Origin: Girardinichthys multiradiatus
Taxonomy: Eukaryota > Chordata > Actinopteri > Cyprinodontiformes > Goodeidae
Direction: 5' to 3'
Length of the DNA stretch: 64,000 bases
Assembly (NCBI RefSeq): GCF_021462225.1
Contig: NC_061797.1
Span: forward strand, 40,140,147 to 40,204,146
Part shown: positions 32,357-44,785 of the stretch, piece after piece
Numbering within the stretch: the stretch's first letter is position 1
Layout of the letters: every line of letters begins with the position of its first letter
Made by a program: the position numbers and the translations under genes
Notes under the pieces: generated by a model
The model's input: the letters and a program-made list of their open reading frames with translations, nothing else
What the model was told of the DNA's origin: nothing
Databases searched by the model: none

Positions 32357-33964
32357 CAGGTCCTTCTCAAAATATTAGCATATTGTGATAAAGTTAATTA
32401 TTTTCCATAATGTAATGATGAAAATTTAACATTCATATATTTTAGATTCATTGCACACTAACTGAAATATTTCAGGTCTTTTATTGTCTTAATACGGATG
32501 ATTTTGGCATACAGCTCATGAAAACCCAAAATTCCTATCTCACAAAATTAGCATATTTTATCTGACCAAAAAAATAAGTGTTTTTAATACAAAAAACGTC
32601 AACCTTCAAATAATCATGTACAGTTATGCACTCAATACTTGGTCGGGAATCCTTTTGCAGAAATGACTGCTTCAATGCGGCGTGGCATGGAGGCAATCAG
32701 CCTGTGGCACTGCTGAGGTCTTATGGAGGCCCAGGATGCTTCGATAGCGGCCTTTAGCTCATCCAGAGTGTTGGGTCTTGAGTCTCTCAACGTTCTCTTC
32801 ACAATATCCCACAGATTCTCTATGGGGTTCAGGTCAGGAGAGTTGGCAGGCCAATTGAGCACAGTGATACCATGGTCAGTAAACCATTTACCAGTGGTTT
32901 TGGCACTGTGAGCAGGTGCCAGGTCGTGCTGAAAAATGAAATCTTCATCTCCATAAAGCTTTTCAGCAGATGGAAGCATGAAGTGCTCCAAAATCTCCTG
33001 ATAGCTAGCTGCATTGACCCTGCCCTTGATAAAACACAGTGGACCAACACCAGCAGCTGACACGGCACCCCAGACCATCACTGACTGTGGGTACTTGATA
33101 CTGGACATCTGGCATTTTGGCATTTCCTTCTCCCCAGTCTTCCTCCAGACTCTGGCACCTTGATTACCGAATGACATGCAGAATTTGCTTTCATCCGAAA
33201 AAAGTACTTTGGACCACTGAGCAACAGTCCAGTGCTGCTTCTCTGTAGCCCAGGTCAGGCGCTTCTGCTGCTGTTTCTGGTTCAAAAGTAGCTTGACTTG
33301 GGGAATGCGGCACCTGTAGCCCATTTCCTGCACACGCCTGTGCACGGTGGCTCTGGATTTTTCTACTCCAGACTCAGTCCACTGCTTCCGCAGGTCCCCC
33401 AAGGTCTGGAATCGGCCCTTCTCCACAATCTTCCTCAGGGTCCGGTCACCTCTTCTCGTTGTGCAGCGTTTTCTGCCTCACTTTTTCCTTCCCACAGATT
33501 TCCCACTGAGGTGCCTTGATACAGCACTCTGGGAACAGCCTATTCGTTCAGAAATTTCTTTCTGTGTCTTACCCTCTTGCTTGAGGGTGTCAATAGTGGC
33601 CTTCTGGACAGCAGTCAGGTCGGCAGTCTTACCCATGATTGGGGTTTTGAGTGATGAACCAGGCTGGGAGTTTTAAAGGCCTCAGGAATCTTTTGCAGGT
33701 GTTTAGAGTTAACTCGTTGATTCAGATGATTAGGTTCATAGCTCGTTTAGAGACCCTTTTAATGATATGCTAATTTTGTGAGATAGGAATTTTGGGTTTT
33801 CATGAGCTGTATGCCAAAATCATCCATATTAAGACAATAAAAGACCTGAAATATTTCAGTTAGTGTGCAATGAATCTAAAATATATGAATGTTAAATTTT
33901 CATCATGACATTATGGAAAATAATGAACTTTATCACAATATGCTAATATTTTGAGAAGGACCTG
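32357..33964 (-). mobile_element. Tc1-like family D element, copy D3
   Basis: A 1,608-bp element flanked by TA (32355-32356 and 33965-33966), with the same long IR/DR ends as D1 and D2. It is about 40 bp longer than D2 because it keeps the linker segment lost from the other two. Its transposase has a single early nonsense codon. Confidence 0.95.
32632..33636 (-). pseudogene. Tc1 transposase (family D, copy D3), one nonsense codon
   Basis: Full-length 334-codon transposase interrupted by one stop. The start ATG is at 33634-33636 and the stop at 32632. The codon at 33478-33480 reads TGA where D1 and D2 have Cys in the basic GRKKCGRKR linker after the helix-turn-helix. The frame is open on both sides of it. 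The segment CRIPQVKLLLNQKQQQKRL, missing in D1 and D2, is present and matches the length of standard Tc1 transposases. The catalytic blocks SDESKF, FQHDLAPAH and NPIENLW are intact, with 34 residues between the second Asp and the Glu. A product starting at the internal Met near 33426 would lack the DNA-binding domain. The element is close to an intact master copy in layout. Confidence 0.92.
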
Positions 33965-33966
33965 TA

Positions 33967-36559
33967 TTGTTTTCCCTTTTTGCTTCACCATTTTAAAACA
34001 TTATTAGGTGCTCATGAAAACACTACAGACCATTAGAAGGAAAAATAAAAAGATTGCTTAAATAAGGTTTCAAATATTACCTCACCTTGAAGAAACATCT
34101 AACATTTATGGAAAGTTTCCTGATAACACACTTTATAAAAAGGGGTTTCATAGTATAATTTTGAGTTCTAGTATCTAATAGTATTTTGGGGTTAAAAATA
34201 TGTAGGGGAAAAAGGAAAGGAATTCAGAGGAGGAACCTGGGCGTTTCCATCACTTCTGTCTCCAAGCAAGGCTTCTTGTGGTTCCGATTCTTTTTGTGTC
34301 TGAGTATAAGAACTGATTTGCTCTCAAGTAGCTAGAGCCTCCACAAGCAGAGGCGTCACCAGGATTGATCAGCCAGAAAAATTTCCAACTTGCAATTATT
34401 CTATTCAATAAAGAGACAAGAGTTTATCTCATAGTTTAACACATCAGTCACTATTAAAGTTAGGACCTATCATGAATATGGGTTATTTATAATGTTGGAT
34501 TATTTTTAAAGATTTCTAAAATTCTAAATATGAAAGCAGTTTCATTCATTATTGTGTGTCTTTACTGTGCGGTCCAAAGCCAGACCGTTTATTACATCTG
34601 CTGATGCTGAGCGAGATCTCTTCCTGCAGGAGTGTAGCTGTGATTTGGGTACACATATCTCTGCCCATCGCAACTACAAAATGCCAAATTGTTTTTTATT
34701 TGCTATATAACCATGACATACAGTTAAACTGAAATTTGGATCCTCAGAGACCCTTGGGGCAATATACAATACAATTTGAAAACTACAAAAATATTAACAA
34801 ACAATAAGAAAATTAAACACAACACAAGGCACATTGCAGCAAAGCAAGGTATTTCAAATATAGTGGCTGGTGAAGCCACAAGAGCAGAGCACATAGCAGC
34901 TGCTTCAGCTTGTCGGCTTCTTGCAAACTTAAAACCAGTTAATGATCCACAGGCCTGGATGTGTGTTTTAGTTTTGATCTCGGATAATAAATGCTGTAAA
35001 ATACTATAACATTTCTGGTTTAAATCCCTTCAAATTGGCATTACTCCCTTAGCTTCTAGATGATGTCCCTTCTTAATTCATTTAGTTATTATTTCAAATA
35101 AGTTTAGCGTATTTTAGCTTTTTTTTTGTCATTTGAGACAAAACCTGTAAAATAATGTGATATTTGGTGTAAGTGTCTGTGTTTGGATGTTATGTTTGCA
35201 AACAAAAGTACCGATTACTCCTGTCATATAATTTCAATTTAGGAGAAAATATGAGCTGTACAGAAGGTGACTGAAACAAATAAGTGTAATATTCAACAAC
35301 AACAACCAGTATGACCATTAAGAAATCTTTACTACCCTCACAAAATCCATTCAGGAAGTTCTATGTCTGTATCACAGGTGCTTTCTGAGGTAGACATCCA
35401 ATGCTGGTAAAATAATTTGCAGTAGAGTCGTAGTGGGGAGAACAGCTACCCCAAAAACATACTCTGGTTCCTGGAAGACGTTTCTGTAGTTCAAGCACAC
35501 CCTAAGAGTCCAGCAAGAGCTCTTTTTAAAGGCCTTGCTGAAAGTAATTTTGGTGTTTGAAAGGTCATATTTGAAACTGTTTTTGTGCACTCAGACTGAC
35601 TCTAAGAACAAGTTTTGACCTAAAATGTCAGCCACGTCATAATCTGTGCAACTTTTCTTCTTTTATAATCAGAGCATGCCAACAGACATACTAGCAGGGG
35701 TGGCTAAAGGATAGCAGAGAGAATTGGAGCCCCGACCCCGCCCGTTGCTTGTCACTCAGCTGTACCCAGCACTCGCTTAATCAAGCAGGCATGTGGCATG
35801 GTGGGGCAGCTGCCTGGCTGCATAAGCAGCTCCGCGTCCTGTGGTTTGTGCTGGGTTAAGACAGGACGGATGTGGCATCGGTGGCAGCCTGTCTCAACTT
35901 GTTCCTGGTATGTTTGTTTTGATAGTCAGCACAGACCCCATAGACAGGCCCTGTTAGCCCTTGCTGATCCAAAAACATAAAACGTTTGGTTTTCAGAGAC
36001 AAAAAAGGAAGCCACAGCATGCTTCAAATATGGAAAGCTGTTTCCTAAGGAATTTTAAAAAGGCTCTCTGTCATCTAAAAAAAACTCATGCATTTCAGTG
36101 CAGTACACTATGTTCCTGGGTCTTGCCTTGAGTACCTGATACACAATATAACAAATGTTCCCCCAAGCAACACATCTGTAGAGGATGTCAATAACAGACT
36201 TTGAAATGTACACCAACACTTGGTCGACAAGAAAAGGCTTCTTTGAAACAACTCCCTTTGGAGGCTCTCTCTGAAAGAAGGACCAGCGGGGTATTGAAAA
36301 GCTGCCCATGTTCCCAACTTTTTCCATATGTAAATCCACAATCCCTCCGGGTTCCATTTCTCAATGAGGTATCTATATATGGAGCCACTTTATTATGAAC
36401 AAATCCTCTTTAATGTTCTTGTCAGTGGAGGAACAGCTGGAGTGGAGATAAAAATGAGGAAGCAATCTGCACCAGCTGTTGAAGTATTAATACAAAAATT
36501 AACTACTGTGTGTTGGTTAATTGCTTTCTGCTTAATGTGCTTTCAAAGGCCTTGATTCC
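33967..36559. other. No recognised feature
   Basis: No gene or known repeat recognised. Open frames are short and unsupported. Confidence 0.4.
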
Positions 36560-37240
36560 TCTTTTCAGTTACACAATCACAACTGTGGCGGGATATCAAG
36601 AGGCCTGTGAAATTAAAGATTCCATTTAAAGGAGCAGCCCTCCATCCCCCATTCTTCTCACGGCTCACTGGTCATAATGGACTCATGTGTTGAATAACCA
36701 AAATGGTCACATTAGACACCTGCTACTGAGTTCTTCGTAGGCACAGATAGGGAACTCTTTCAGACTGGAGCAAACACAAGTGCCGCTCATCCGTCAAGAG
36801 CTCATGCAAACATTTCCATAAGTGGGACCGTAAGTTTATAACGCAGCACTCTGTCCCATTCCAGCAATCACACGCCCACACAGCCGGCTGAGTGACGACG
36901 AGTGATTTTCAAACAGCACAGCTGGTACATTCCCTTTAACTGCCATGCGTTTTATTTGCATTATTATCTGTTGCCACCTCACTCCTCAGATCCACACTGA
37001 TGGAGGCCACATGGAAACAATTTAAAACGACGTGTCCCTTTACAGAAAACAAAGCGGACCCCCCCCGCCCTTTCAGCTCCATTTTCTTAAAGAGTCACAG
37101 CTCCCTTCCTCTGGAGCCCGTGCATGCACGGGTCGGCCATCCAGCACATTTAATTCTATGCCATAAAAACAGTAATCAGAGCCAGATGAAGTGGGAAGAA
37201 TTGTTAGCCTTTATGTTTTTATGGGTAATTTGAGGTTAGT
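36560..37240. promoter_or_regulatory. Candidate conserved non-coding cluster
   Basis: Repeat-free, compositionally mixed DNA with a perfect octamer ATTTGCAT (36954-36961), TTTAAAGG and CCATAAAAA words, and a 16-bp perfect palindrome CCCGTGCATGCACGGG at 37117-37132. A run of nine C lies near 37062. The texture suggests regulatory DNA. Conservation was not tested. Confidence 0.3.
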
Positions 37241-37595
37241 TATGCAAGATAAATAAGAAAATAATGAGCCACAGGCAGAAGCAGAGAGGGAGGTGTTTGC
37301 CATTTGGACAGTTTGCCACAATTACTAACAGAGCACTAATCTTTAAGTTCTATAAAAGAGATAGACAGATTGATAGAATGGTATTTTTTTCACTCTTGTC
37401 CATTATATGGCTTACTTGTACCGCAAAGTATCAGCAAACTTGGGAGATTAAGGGCCTCACAGATCATTGTCAGGCCTTGGTTGCCTTCAGGCAAACAATG
37501 CTGGATAATGATAAGAGTCCTGTGTGACACATTTAAAGGCTGCTACTGTGTCCTTACTGCATCCCTTCAGACTTTATGTTCAAAATAGTTTGCTA

Positions 37596-38595
37596 TAGTG
37601 CCTCAAAAAAAGTATTTATAAAGTTTGAACTTTTTCACCTTTTGTCCTGTTGCAGTAACAAATGTTTGTGGACATTTTTTTAGATAGACCAACACATAAT
37701 AGAGCATAATTGTGACATGGGAGGAAAATGATTAATGGTTTCCCTAATTTTTTACAATGTAAATCTGAAAGGTGGCGCATACATTTATGATCAGCCACCC
37801 TGAGTCAATATTTTGTAGAGTCACCCTTTGGGGTATGTCTCTGAATTTTTTTGCCAGTTCTTTGCATAATAGCTCAGGCTCATACAGTGATGGAATGAAC
37901 AATGATTTTTAATTCTTGTCACAAACTTAAATGGATTTTGGTCTGGACCGTTCCAACACATGAATATGCTTTGATCCAAACCATTCCGCTGTAGCTCTAG
38001 CTGCATTTTCATGGTTGCTATCCTGCTGGAAAGTGAACCTCTTCCCCTAACAGGTTTTCCTCAAGCTAATACCATATATTTAGTTCCATCTATCCTTCTA
38101 GCAACTCTGAACAGTTTACAGGTTAAGAAAAGCACCCCACAGAATGATGTAGCAAACATTGCGTTTCACCATTGGGTGTTAGTTTTCTGCCACAGATTGC
38201 ATTTTACTTGTAGGCAAGAAGCTCATCTTTTGTCTCATCAGACCAGAGCACCTTCTCATACATGATTGACCTCTTATGGCTTTCTTATACCAATGGCTTC
38301 CTTCTTGCTGCTAAACTGAAAAGGCCAGATTTGGGTTGAGTGTATGACAAAAATTTTTCTCACAATGGAGTCACCTGAGTCGTGGATCTCTGCAGCTCCT
38401 CCTGAGTTACCATGGGCCTCGGTTGCCTCTCTGATTAATTCTCTCCTTTTCCATCCTGTCAGTTTAGGTGAATAGCAAAGTTGTAGTGAAATTTAAAATC
38501 GTGCATTTTTATCCTTTCACTTCATATCTTTGTGTTGGACTGTCACATAAAATAAAATACAATTAACTTACCATGAATACTTTTTCAAGGTATTC
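37596..38595 (-). mobile_element. Tc1-like family A element, worn but near complete
   Basis: About 1 kb with both ends recognisable: left 'tagtgcctcaaaaaaagtat', right 'catgaatactttttcaaggt'. Plus-strand blocks in order: 'agaccaacacataatagagc', 'tgagtcaatattttgtagag', 'aacacatgaatatgctttga', 'aacaggttttcctcaagcta', 'catcagaccagagcaccttc', 'tggatctctgcagctcctcc' and 'tctgattaattctctccttt'. These are the complement of transposase coding sequence. The frame is destroyed by many indels and stops. It is the most complete family A copy in the window. Confidence 0.85.
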
Positions 38596-39289
38596 AACCA
38601 TTAAAAAAGAAAATCCATGTGCATTATTTATGTAGCGTCCACTGAGAAAATAAAGAAGCGCAAAAAACAGATACTTTGATTCAGTATCAGGAACATCAAG
38701 GAGGCGAGACAGAAGGCAAAAAGTCAGCAGATTTAAATGTATAAAAAAAACTGCTTAAATCCTTGTTCGATGATTAAAAAGATGGTAAGAAAGCGAGGAA
38801 TCATGACCTTATCATACAGCATGAGTTTTATATAAAAAACCCTCCTCCCCCATGCTTTGATATTGCATGTGTTGAGAACATGGAGTCTGTATCTCTGCTC
38901 CAGCGTCACCACCTCAAACTGTCATTAAAGCGCATGTCCTCAGGTGGAAAATGACTTCTGTGGGGGAGCCTCTCCAATCATAACATGGATTTGCTCTAAA
39001 ATACTCTACTTTTTTCAGATTGTCATGAATAAGTAAACGTTGAAGAAAACCTTTTGCATTTTTTCTCTCCTTTTTTTTCTTTGGCTATCATTCCTAATGG
39101 TTTTGCTCTTAAGATGCATATTGTGGCATGCATAAAACATCCCCTTTCCTCCCCTCCCTGCCGCCGCTGTGAAAGATGGAAGAAAGTTGTGCTCACAAAA
39201 GCCCCTTTGCCATAGAAAGGAAAACAGATGAATAAACATAACAAGTGAGTCTAAAAGTGTCCAAGACGCAGAGCTGAGGGCTTAAATTA
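38596..39289. other. No recognised feature
   Basis: No gene or known repeat recognised between the Tc1 remnant and the next regulatory-looking block. Confidence 0.4.
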
Positions 39290-39660
39290 CGCATCTCCTG
39301 GTTCCCATTTAGCCAAGCGTCGCTGCTCTGGCGTCATTGGCATCATTGGTTCAATGAGCTAAACGCAATCTTTTGATTCATCCAACTGTCATTGCTGCCC
39401 CGGAAAACAGGGCTGTATGTTGGGCCATGTCATTGATAGGTTTTTTTCGCTTTGCATTGAGAGGATTAAATCAATTATGTTTATTCTGTATTTACTGCTT
39501 GCATGCCCACAGTCATTTGTAATTAGCTTATTGCTTTTGATCTGATGTAATGTGATGAAATGCCTGCGAGCAGATCTGGGAGCCTGCTTGGCTGAAGCAA
39601 CTGGGAAGGGCGCACCTTCCAGGTCCCCACTGAAGCACATCTCATTGTCCGAGCAAGCAG
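39290..39660. promoter_or_regulatory. Candidate conserved non-coding element
   Basis: Repeat-free block with several ATTG/ATCA homeodomain-like words ('gtcattggcatcattggttc', 'ggattaaatcaattatg', 'tttgtaattagctta') at mixed GC content. It has no coding frame of note. The texture is like a developmental enhancer and the call is inference only. Confidence 0.3.
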
Positions 39661-39666
39661 AAAGCA

Positions 39667-39706
39667 GGGGGTGGGGGGTGGGGTTGGGTTGGGTTGGGGG
39701 TCCTGG
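39667..39706 (+). repeat. G-rich tract with G-quadruplex potential
   Basis: Six or more runs of three to six G are separated by one or two bases (pattern GGGGGTGGGGGGTGGGG, then GGGTT units). This fits the classical quadruplex-forming pattern on the plus strand. Confidence 0.85.
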
Positions 39707-41710
39707 GCGACCCGCGTCACCTGGCGCAGACAGAGGGGCAATGGGATCCCTGTCGGAGTGGAGGGAGGGACCACCCGCTGAGATGGCAGCATCCTCTAAA
39801 CCTCATTACCCTCATAAGCTTTCCCCTCACATGCATGTGTAATTACACCCAGTCCTGCCCCGCCCCACATACCCCCATGAAAGCTCTCACCTGATACCCA
39901 CAGGTAAAGCACTGTTTCACTGTCTCAGAGTAGGTTTGTAATGATAGGGCTCCAATGCTTGAGGGTCTGCTTAAAGTGAGTACCATTCTAGTCTGGCCAC
40001 CCACATCAATCAAAGACCCCATAACACAGAAACTGATCATCTGTTTCAGAGAGAAAGAGCTGTTTATTCATGGAAAGTTAATTGTTGTGCCCAGCCACTG
40101 TTGTGCATCCAAGTCTGTACAACAAAGCAAAAGGATGCTGGAGGAATTTGGAGTTGCCTGAAGGACTGGATGGTGCCCGACAGAGCAGGGACAGGGAGTC
40201 CTTTTCAAGTTAATTCTGTCAACCTTCTGTTGAACAGACGGATGGAGCCTTTGGCTCAGCTAAAACAAGAATGATATGGACCCCTGTTACAGTCTCAAGT
40301 GCTGCTCGCTTTTTACCTCAAAGAAGACTGACTCCAACAAGACTTTCATCCAAAGTATCCCAATGGAACCCCACCCAAAGCATCCCTTTAATGCCCCCTT
40401 CTTTTCCTTCCCCAAACTAGTGGGACAGGCCTTTAGTTCTTTGTAGACTGTTCTGTTTATGAAAGAGGTCAGCGTGCCACATATGGCCAACGCGTTATAA
40501 AACACATAGCCCCTGCCGAGGCTGCTAAAAATGTATTGCGGCTGTCTGTACATGAAGGGTAAAAAAAATAAAGTCTGAGTGTTTCAGAGAGCGGTGCTGA
40601 GAATTTAATGATTGAGTGTTTGAAACTTTGGTCAGATTTTTACATGAACAAGCTGGTTAAAAACATAGATCTTTAAAGCCTAACGATATTGGGTAGAACG
40701 TCAGCAATATACAAAGTTGTTTGACTTGGCGGGATCGGCTGCGAAGATTTACCCAGGATAAGTATGTGTCACACACCATATGAGAGGATATCAGGGCCAC
40801 AGTAAGCCGAAGGAAACTGGGGGTAAAACTAAACACATGCAATGACAGCCACAGGCAGCTGATGTGATCCAAGGAGTCTTAACTTCCAAAAGACTGGCCT
40901 GAGGGGAGGGAAAGCAGCATGATGATAAGTGGAATAAAGAGTAGGAAATATGGGTACCATTCCCATCAAAGCACACCATTAAGCAGCACTAAGGTCTGAA
41001 TAATTTTAGTGTGACTCTTGTGCTTATTTCTCTTGGCTCCTCGCAGCTTCGCTTTGGCTCTGTGAGAGATTTGTGGCTGTCTCTCTCACCTCAGCTGCAA
41101 ACAGTCTCTGTGTTTAATAAGACAGGGGTTAGAGATTATGCTGTAGATTGTGTGGGCATTAAGGGCAATGCCTCCTGTGGGTTTTTATTATCATCACGCC
41201 ATCAATAACATCTCCTCTGACACCAAAGACAAAATCTTTGCAACACCGAAATGTACAACCTCAGCAGACACCAGCAAATGCGAAGTCAAGTTCAGCAACG
41301 AATCATGGGATGTCGAAGGGTGTTGATGTTTTAAACTACACTGTAAAAAGAAGTTATAGAGGGTATTCAATTTTAGCTATTAAAATGTTTAATGCTTTAG
41401 TCAAGGAGATTAGTTTATAAATATAATGTTCAGTAATGGTTAAATTCTGACAACAGTGGCTGCTTTACTCAAGTAGTAAGCCCTATTTAAACATTTTGCT
41501 TAGAATCTGATGATTTTGATTTTGTCCAACATTGTTCTCATTCTCGGTACTGTTTTAGTAACGTTTTTTGCCACAGTCACAGTTTCTTTTAACTTTATGA
41601 AGAAACAGTGAAGGTTCTTGTTTGTCATGCTCAGCAACGGTGTCTATTATGATAGATGGGATCCTCTACATCCATAAAACCCATTTGTGGGCGCATATAA
41701 TTATGATCCT
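39707..41710. other. No recognised feature
   Basis: No gene, RNA or known repeat identified. Confidence 0.4.
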
Positions 41711-41990
41711 CAGAGCCGGTCCAACACTGCATGAAGCCCTGAGCAGAATTGAAATTGGGGCTCCAATTCAAGTTTCAGTTTGATTGCAACTAATAAATTT
41801 GCTCTTTTAAATCCTGAAAAAAATAAAATCAATTCTTTATCTGCAGTTTTTAAATCTTTGAAGCAACTTTCGAAGTGGTTTTATTCGAAACTAAGGTGAC
41901 CATAAATTTCTATGGTCAGAACAACAGTTGGTTGATGGCCCCCTGCTGGCTCAGAGCAGCAGCTTAGTTCGCTTGTGCCTTGCTCCATTT
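41711..41990. mobile_element. hAT-type MITE remnant
   Basis: The left end CAGAGCCGGTCC is typical of a common vertebrate hAT group and is followed by 'attgaaattggggctcc'. About 220 bp further, 'ggccccctgctggct' and 'agcagcttagttcgcttgtg' match the usual right part of these elements. The extreme right tip is eroded and no target duplication could be fixed. Confidence 0.55.
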
Positions 41991-42557
41991 CTTTGTATTT
42001 GTCTTTATCGATATGAACATGTAGGTTTGAAATATATATAAAAGAAGACTACTCTAGATTGAACATTTAAAATATATGCTAATACTGTATCTTATTATCT
42101 ATATTAATTTAACAAATACTGTTCGCTATGACAGTTTGAACCTAACTAAAATGAAACAAATTAATTAATTTGAGTATTAAAAAAAAGGAAAGCAGTTAAT
42201 TAATGGAAATTAACACATGTAAGTGTATCTTTTAAGGTTAAGCTAATACAATTTAAACTCAGAATTACTGAGTGTAAACTACCCATGCAAATGTTGCACC
42301 AGTTTTATTTGTTATATTCTAACAGGTTGATTTATCAGTGTATAGCACCTTAGGATATTGCAAAAACGTTGAAAACTCCAAGAATGCAAGCTTGATTCCA
42401 GAAAAAGCCTCTTCACTCAACACTGAGGAGACACATTGAACTACCCCTTTGCCAGCTGGCTGCCACCTCCACCCACTGTGGTGGAAACTCTCTGTGGTGG
42501 AAAAGTTCTTATTACATTTAGATTTAGGTTTATTTTATTTCATGAAAATATTAAATC
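41991..42557. other. No recognised gene
   Basis: AT-rich sequence. The last 300-400 bp precede a polyadenylation signal and A-tract and may be a retroposed 3' untranslated region, but no coding part is recognised. Confidence 0.35.
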
Positions 42558-42592
42558 AATAAAACTCCATGGACAGTAAAAAAAAAAAAAAA
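42558..42592 (+). other. Polyadenylation signal followed by a genomic A15 tract
   Basis: AATAAA at 42558-42563 is followed 14 bases later by 15 A (42578-42592). This spacing is what a reverse-transcribed polyadenylated RNA leaves in the genome. I could not find the matching target duplication upstream. Confidence 0.4.
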
Positions 42593-44229
42593 GGCTCTGA
42601 TAGTATAAGAGGCACCCGTCAGTGTGAGATGAAGTTCAAGGGGGGATTGGTGGGGACAGCGTCGGGTGTTGCTCTCCAACGCCCTGTCTTTACGAGATCG
42701 AGCCTGGTTTGCTGTAATCGGCTGTGACCTGTGACAGTACGACTGTGTCCACCTCTCACCACTGTGATCCTTCCTCACACCTAGCAGTTGTGGGCAATAA
42801 CCAACCATAATTCCCTCTCCTGCTGGGCAATGAAAAAACCTCCCCCGCTTCTCTTTGTTTTTGTTCCAGTCACAAGGTCACGGGGCTTGGAAATCTTTGT
42901 GGAAGAAGAGGGGTGACCGAGGGGGGGGGGGAGGGGAGGAAAAATTAAGGAGTTTGGGGGACTGCTTGTTAAAAAACAAGAAAATAGAATAAAAACATGT
43001 GTAATGAGAAAACATGTGGTGTAACTATTGGTAGTCATCAACAACAAAAAAAATAATAATGCAGGGTGAAGAAAAAAACGAAGCTGTCTTTTTGTGGCTT
43101 CGAGACCACTGTCATCATGTCTTAGGAATTAGGCAAACATATGCTGGTCTGCTGCTGTTGAAACCAAGGCGCCTCGCTCAGGCTGCGGTTTAGGAACATG
43201 AAAGGCTTTGTGGGATGAGCAGGGCCTCATTGCCAGAGAAGCTGGCAGCAAACTCCGATTGTGGGACAGGGAAAGGAATTTGGTTACATATTCCAGCAAG
43301 GACCGCAGCTCCAAACAAACCAAAGCAACAGGCTGCTGAGCAAACCATTCTGTCTGCATTCAAGTCTCCCTCCCCTTTTGCTGCTGTTGCTTCTACCTAT
43401 GTGTGCACCGGGCACTCTCTCCCACCTGAGTGAACCCCAGAGTATTTTGACTGGGGCAGCCACGGGGATACAGGAATGCAAAGGGTCAAGAATAAAGCTC
43501 TGCTATCCTGCTGAGATCCAACCTCATGTATGGCTTAGGATGCTGGTAGCACCCTCTTATTTGGAAGCAGAGTTTAGCAAACAAAGCAGGCTTTGTGTTG
43601 TTTTATTTCAGCCACTTAGACTCTTAAAACTCACCATATATCTCTGATAGGATGTACAGAGGTCATCCGAGAGAAAGGAAAACAGAGACAGGGCAGCAAT
43701 TAACAGGTCTAAATTCTCCCCCAGGCTGCTGCTTTCACTGTGTTTAACACAGCATGCCATCAGTGTAACATGATCAACTCAACATATTGGATATAACTCT
43801 TCATTTTCCACAGCAATTGCATAGTGCAAGTCCCTGTTTGGACTGCTTTCTAATAAGGAAACATTTCCTGGCATTTTGAGACAGGCAGGGAATGGATTAA
43901 TCGTGTCTCTGCTGGGGCTACATGTGATTATGGTTGACTGTTTACAAGTTTTCTTAGATGTGCTCTGTGTGCCAGGACATGGTGGTAGAGCCTGAAACTC
44001 GTTCCCACATGTGGTGGTCATGATTTATACTGCGCTGCAGAGCAAATTTAGTTACTTCTTTTCATTGGAAAATACAGATGGGAGGCAGCATTGGATTTGC
44101 ACATCCTTGTTTGCATTTATTGAACTCACTTTAGATCCATTTTCAACTTTAGCATGTCAAGTGTTACAATCTGTCATAGAATCTGAATTGTAGCTGCATT
44201 TTTACTCCAACCAGTTTGACGTAAATGCA
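42593..44229. other. No recognised feature
   Basis: Includes an 11-G run at 42921-42931. No gene, RNA or known repeat family recognised. Confidence 0.4.
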
Positions 44230-44560
44230 AATTAGTAATTGTGTTTCTTTGTCAAAAACAAGGTGGCAAAAACATTGATCGGGCATTTGCTGTTTGAATT
44301 TTTTACAAAATGTCACACATTTGTTGTAAATATGTTTTTCGTATATGTTATGTCATATTCAATTTCATGTCCTTTTCTATTTATTTTATTTTACTGTTTC
44401 AGAAAATGTTATTTTTCTTTTTAATTCTCTTTTTGATTTTATGTTTATTTTACTTTTTACTCTTATTTTTCTTGCTTTGTTTTATATTGTTTTTAGATTT
44501 CAAAAAAATTTTTTTTCCTTTTTTTCTAACTTTTTTCTTACAAGGTAACAGCAATAGTGT
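44230..44560. repeat. T-rich low-complexity tract
   Basis: Strand-biased T-rich sequence that translates into Phe/Leu-rich nonsense frames. Its composition alone explains the overlapping open frames here. Confidence 0.8.
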
Positions 44561-44785
44561 ACGCCATAGCACACAATAACGCTAAAACGCTAATCAAGTT
44601 TGGTAGCAGAGCATTGGTCAGTCCTGATTTTATTGTTACTTCTATGTAGAATGACAACATTTTAAATAGTATTTCTCTTACTTCTTAGAATGCATTTGAT
44701 CATTTTTATTGGCACTTGCTCATTTCACGATAGGACTTTTTTACTGAAAGGAAGAAACCTGATGCATGATCTAAAGAAGCCAACC

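Noticed and set aside
44230..44560. Apparent membrane-protein-like frames
   Set aside because: T-rich low-complexity DNA gives Phe/Leu-rich translations in several frames. This is composition, not a gene.
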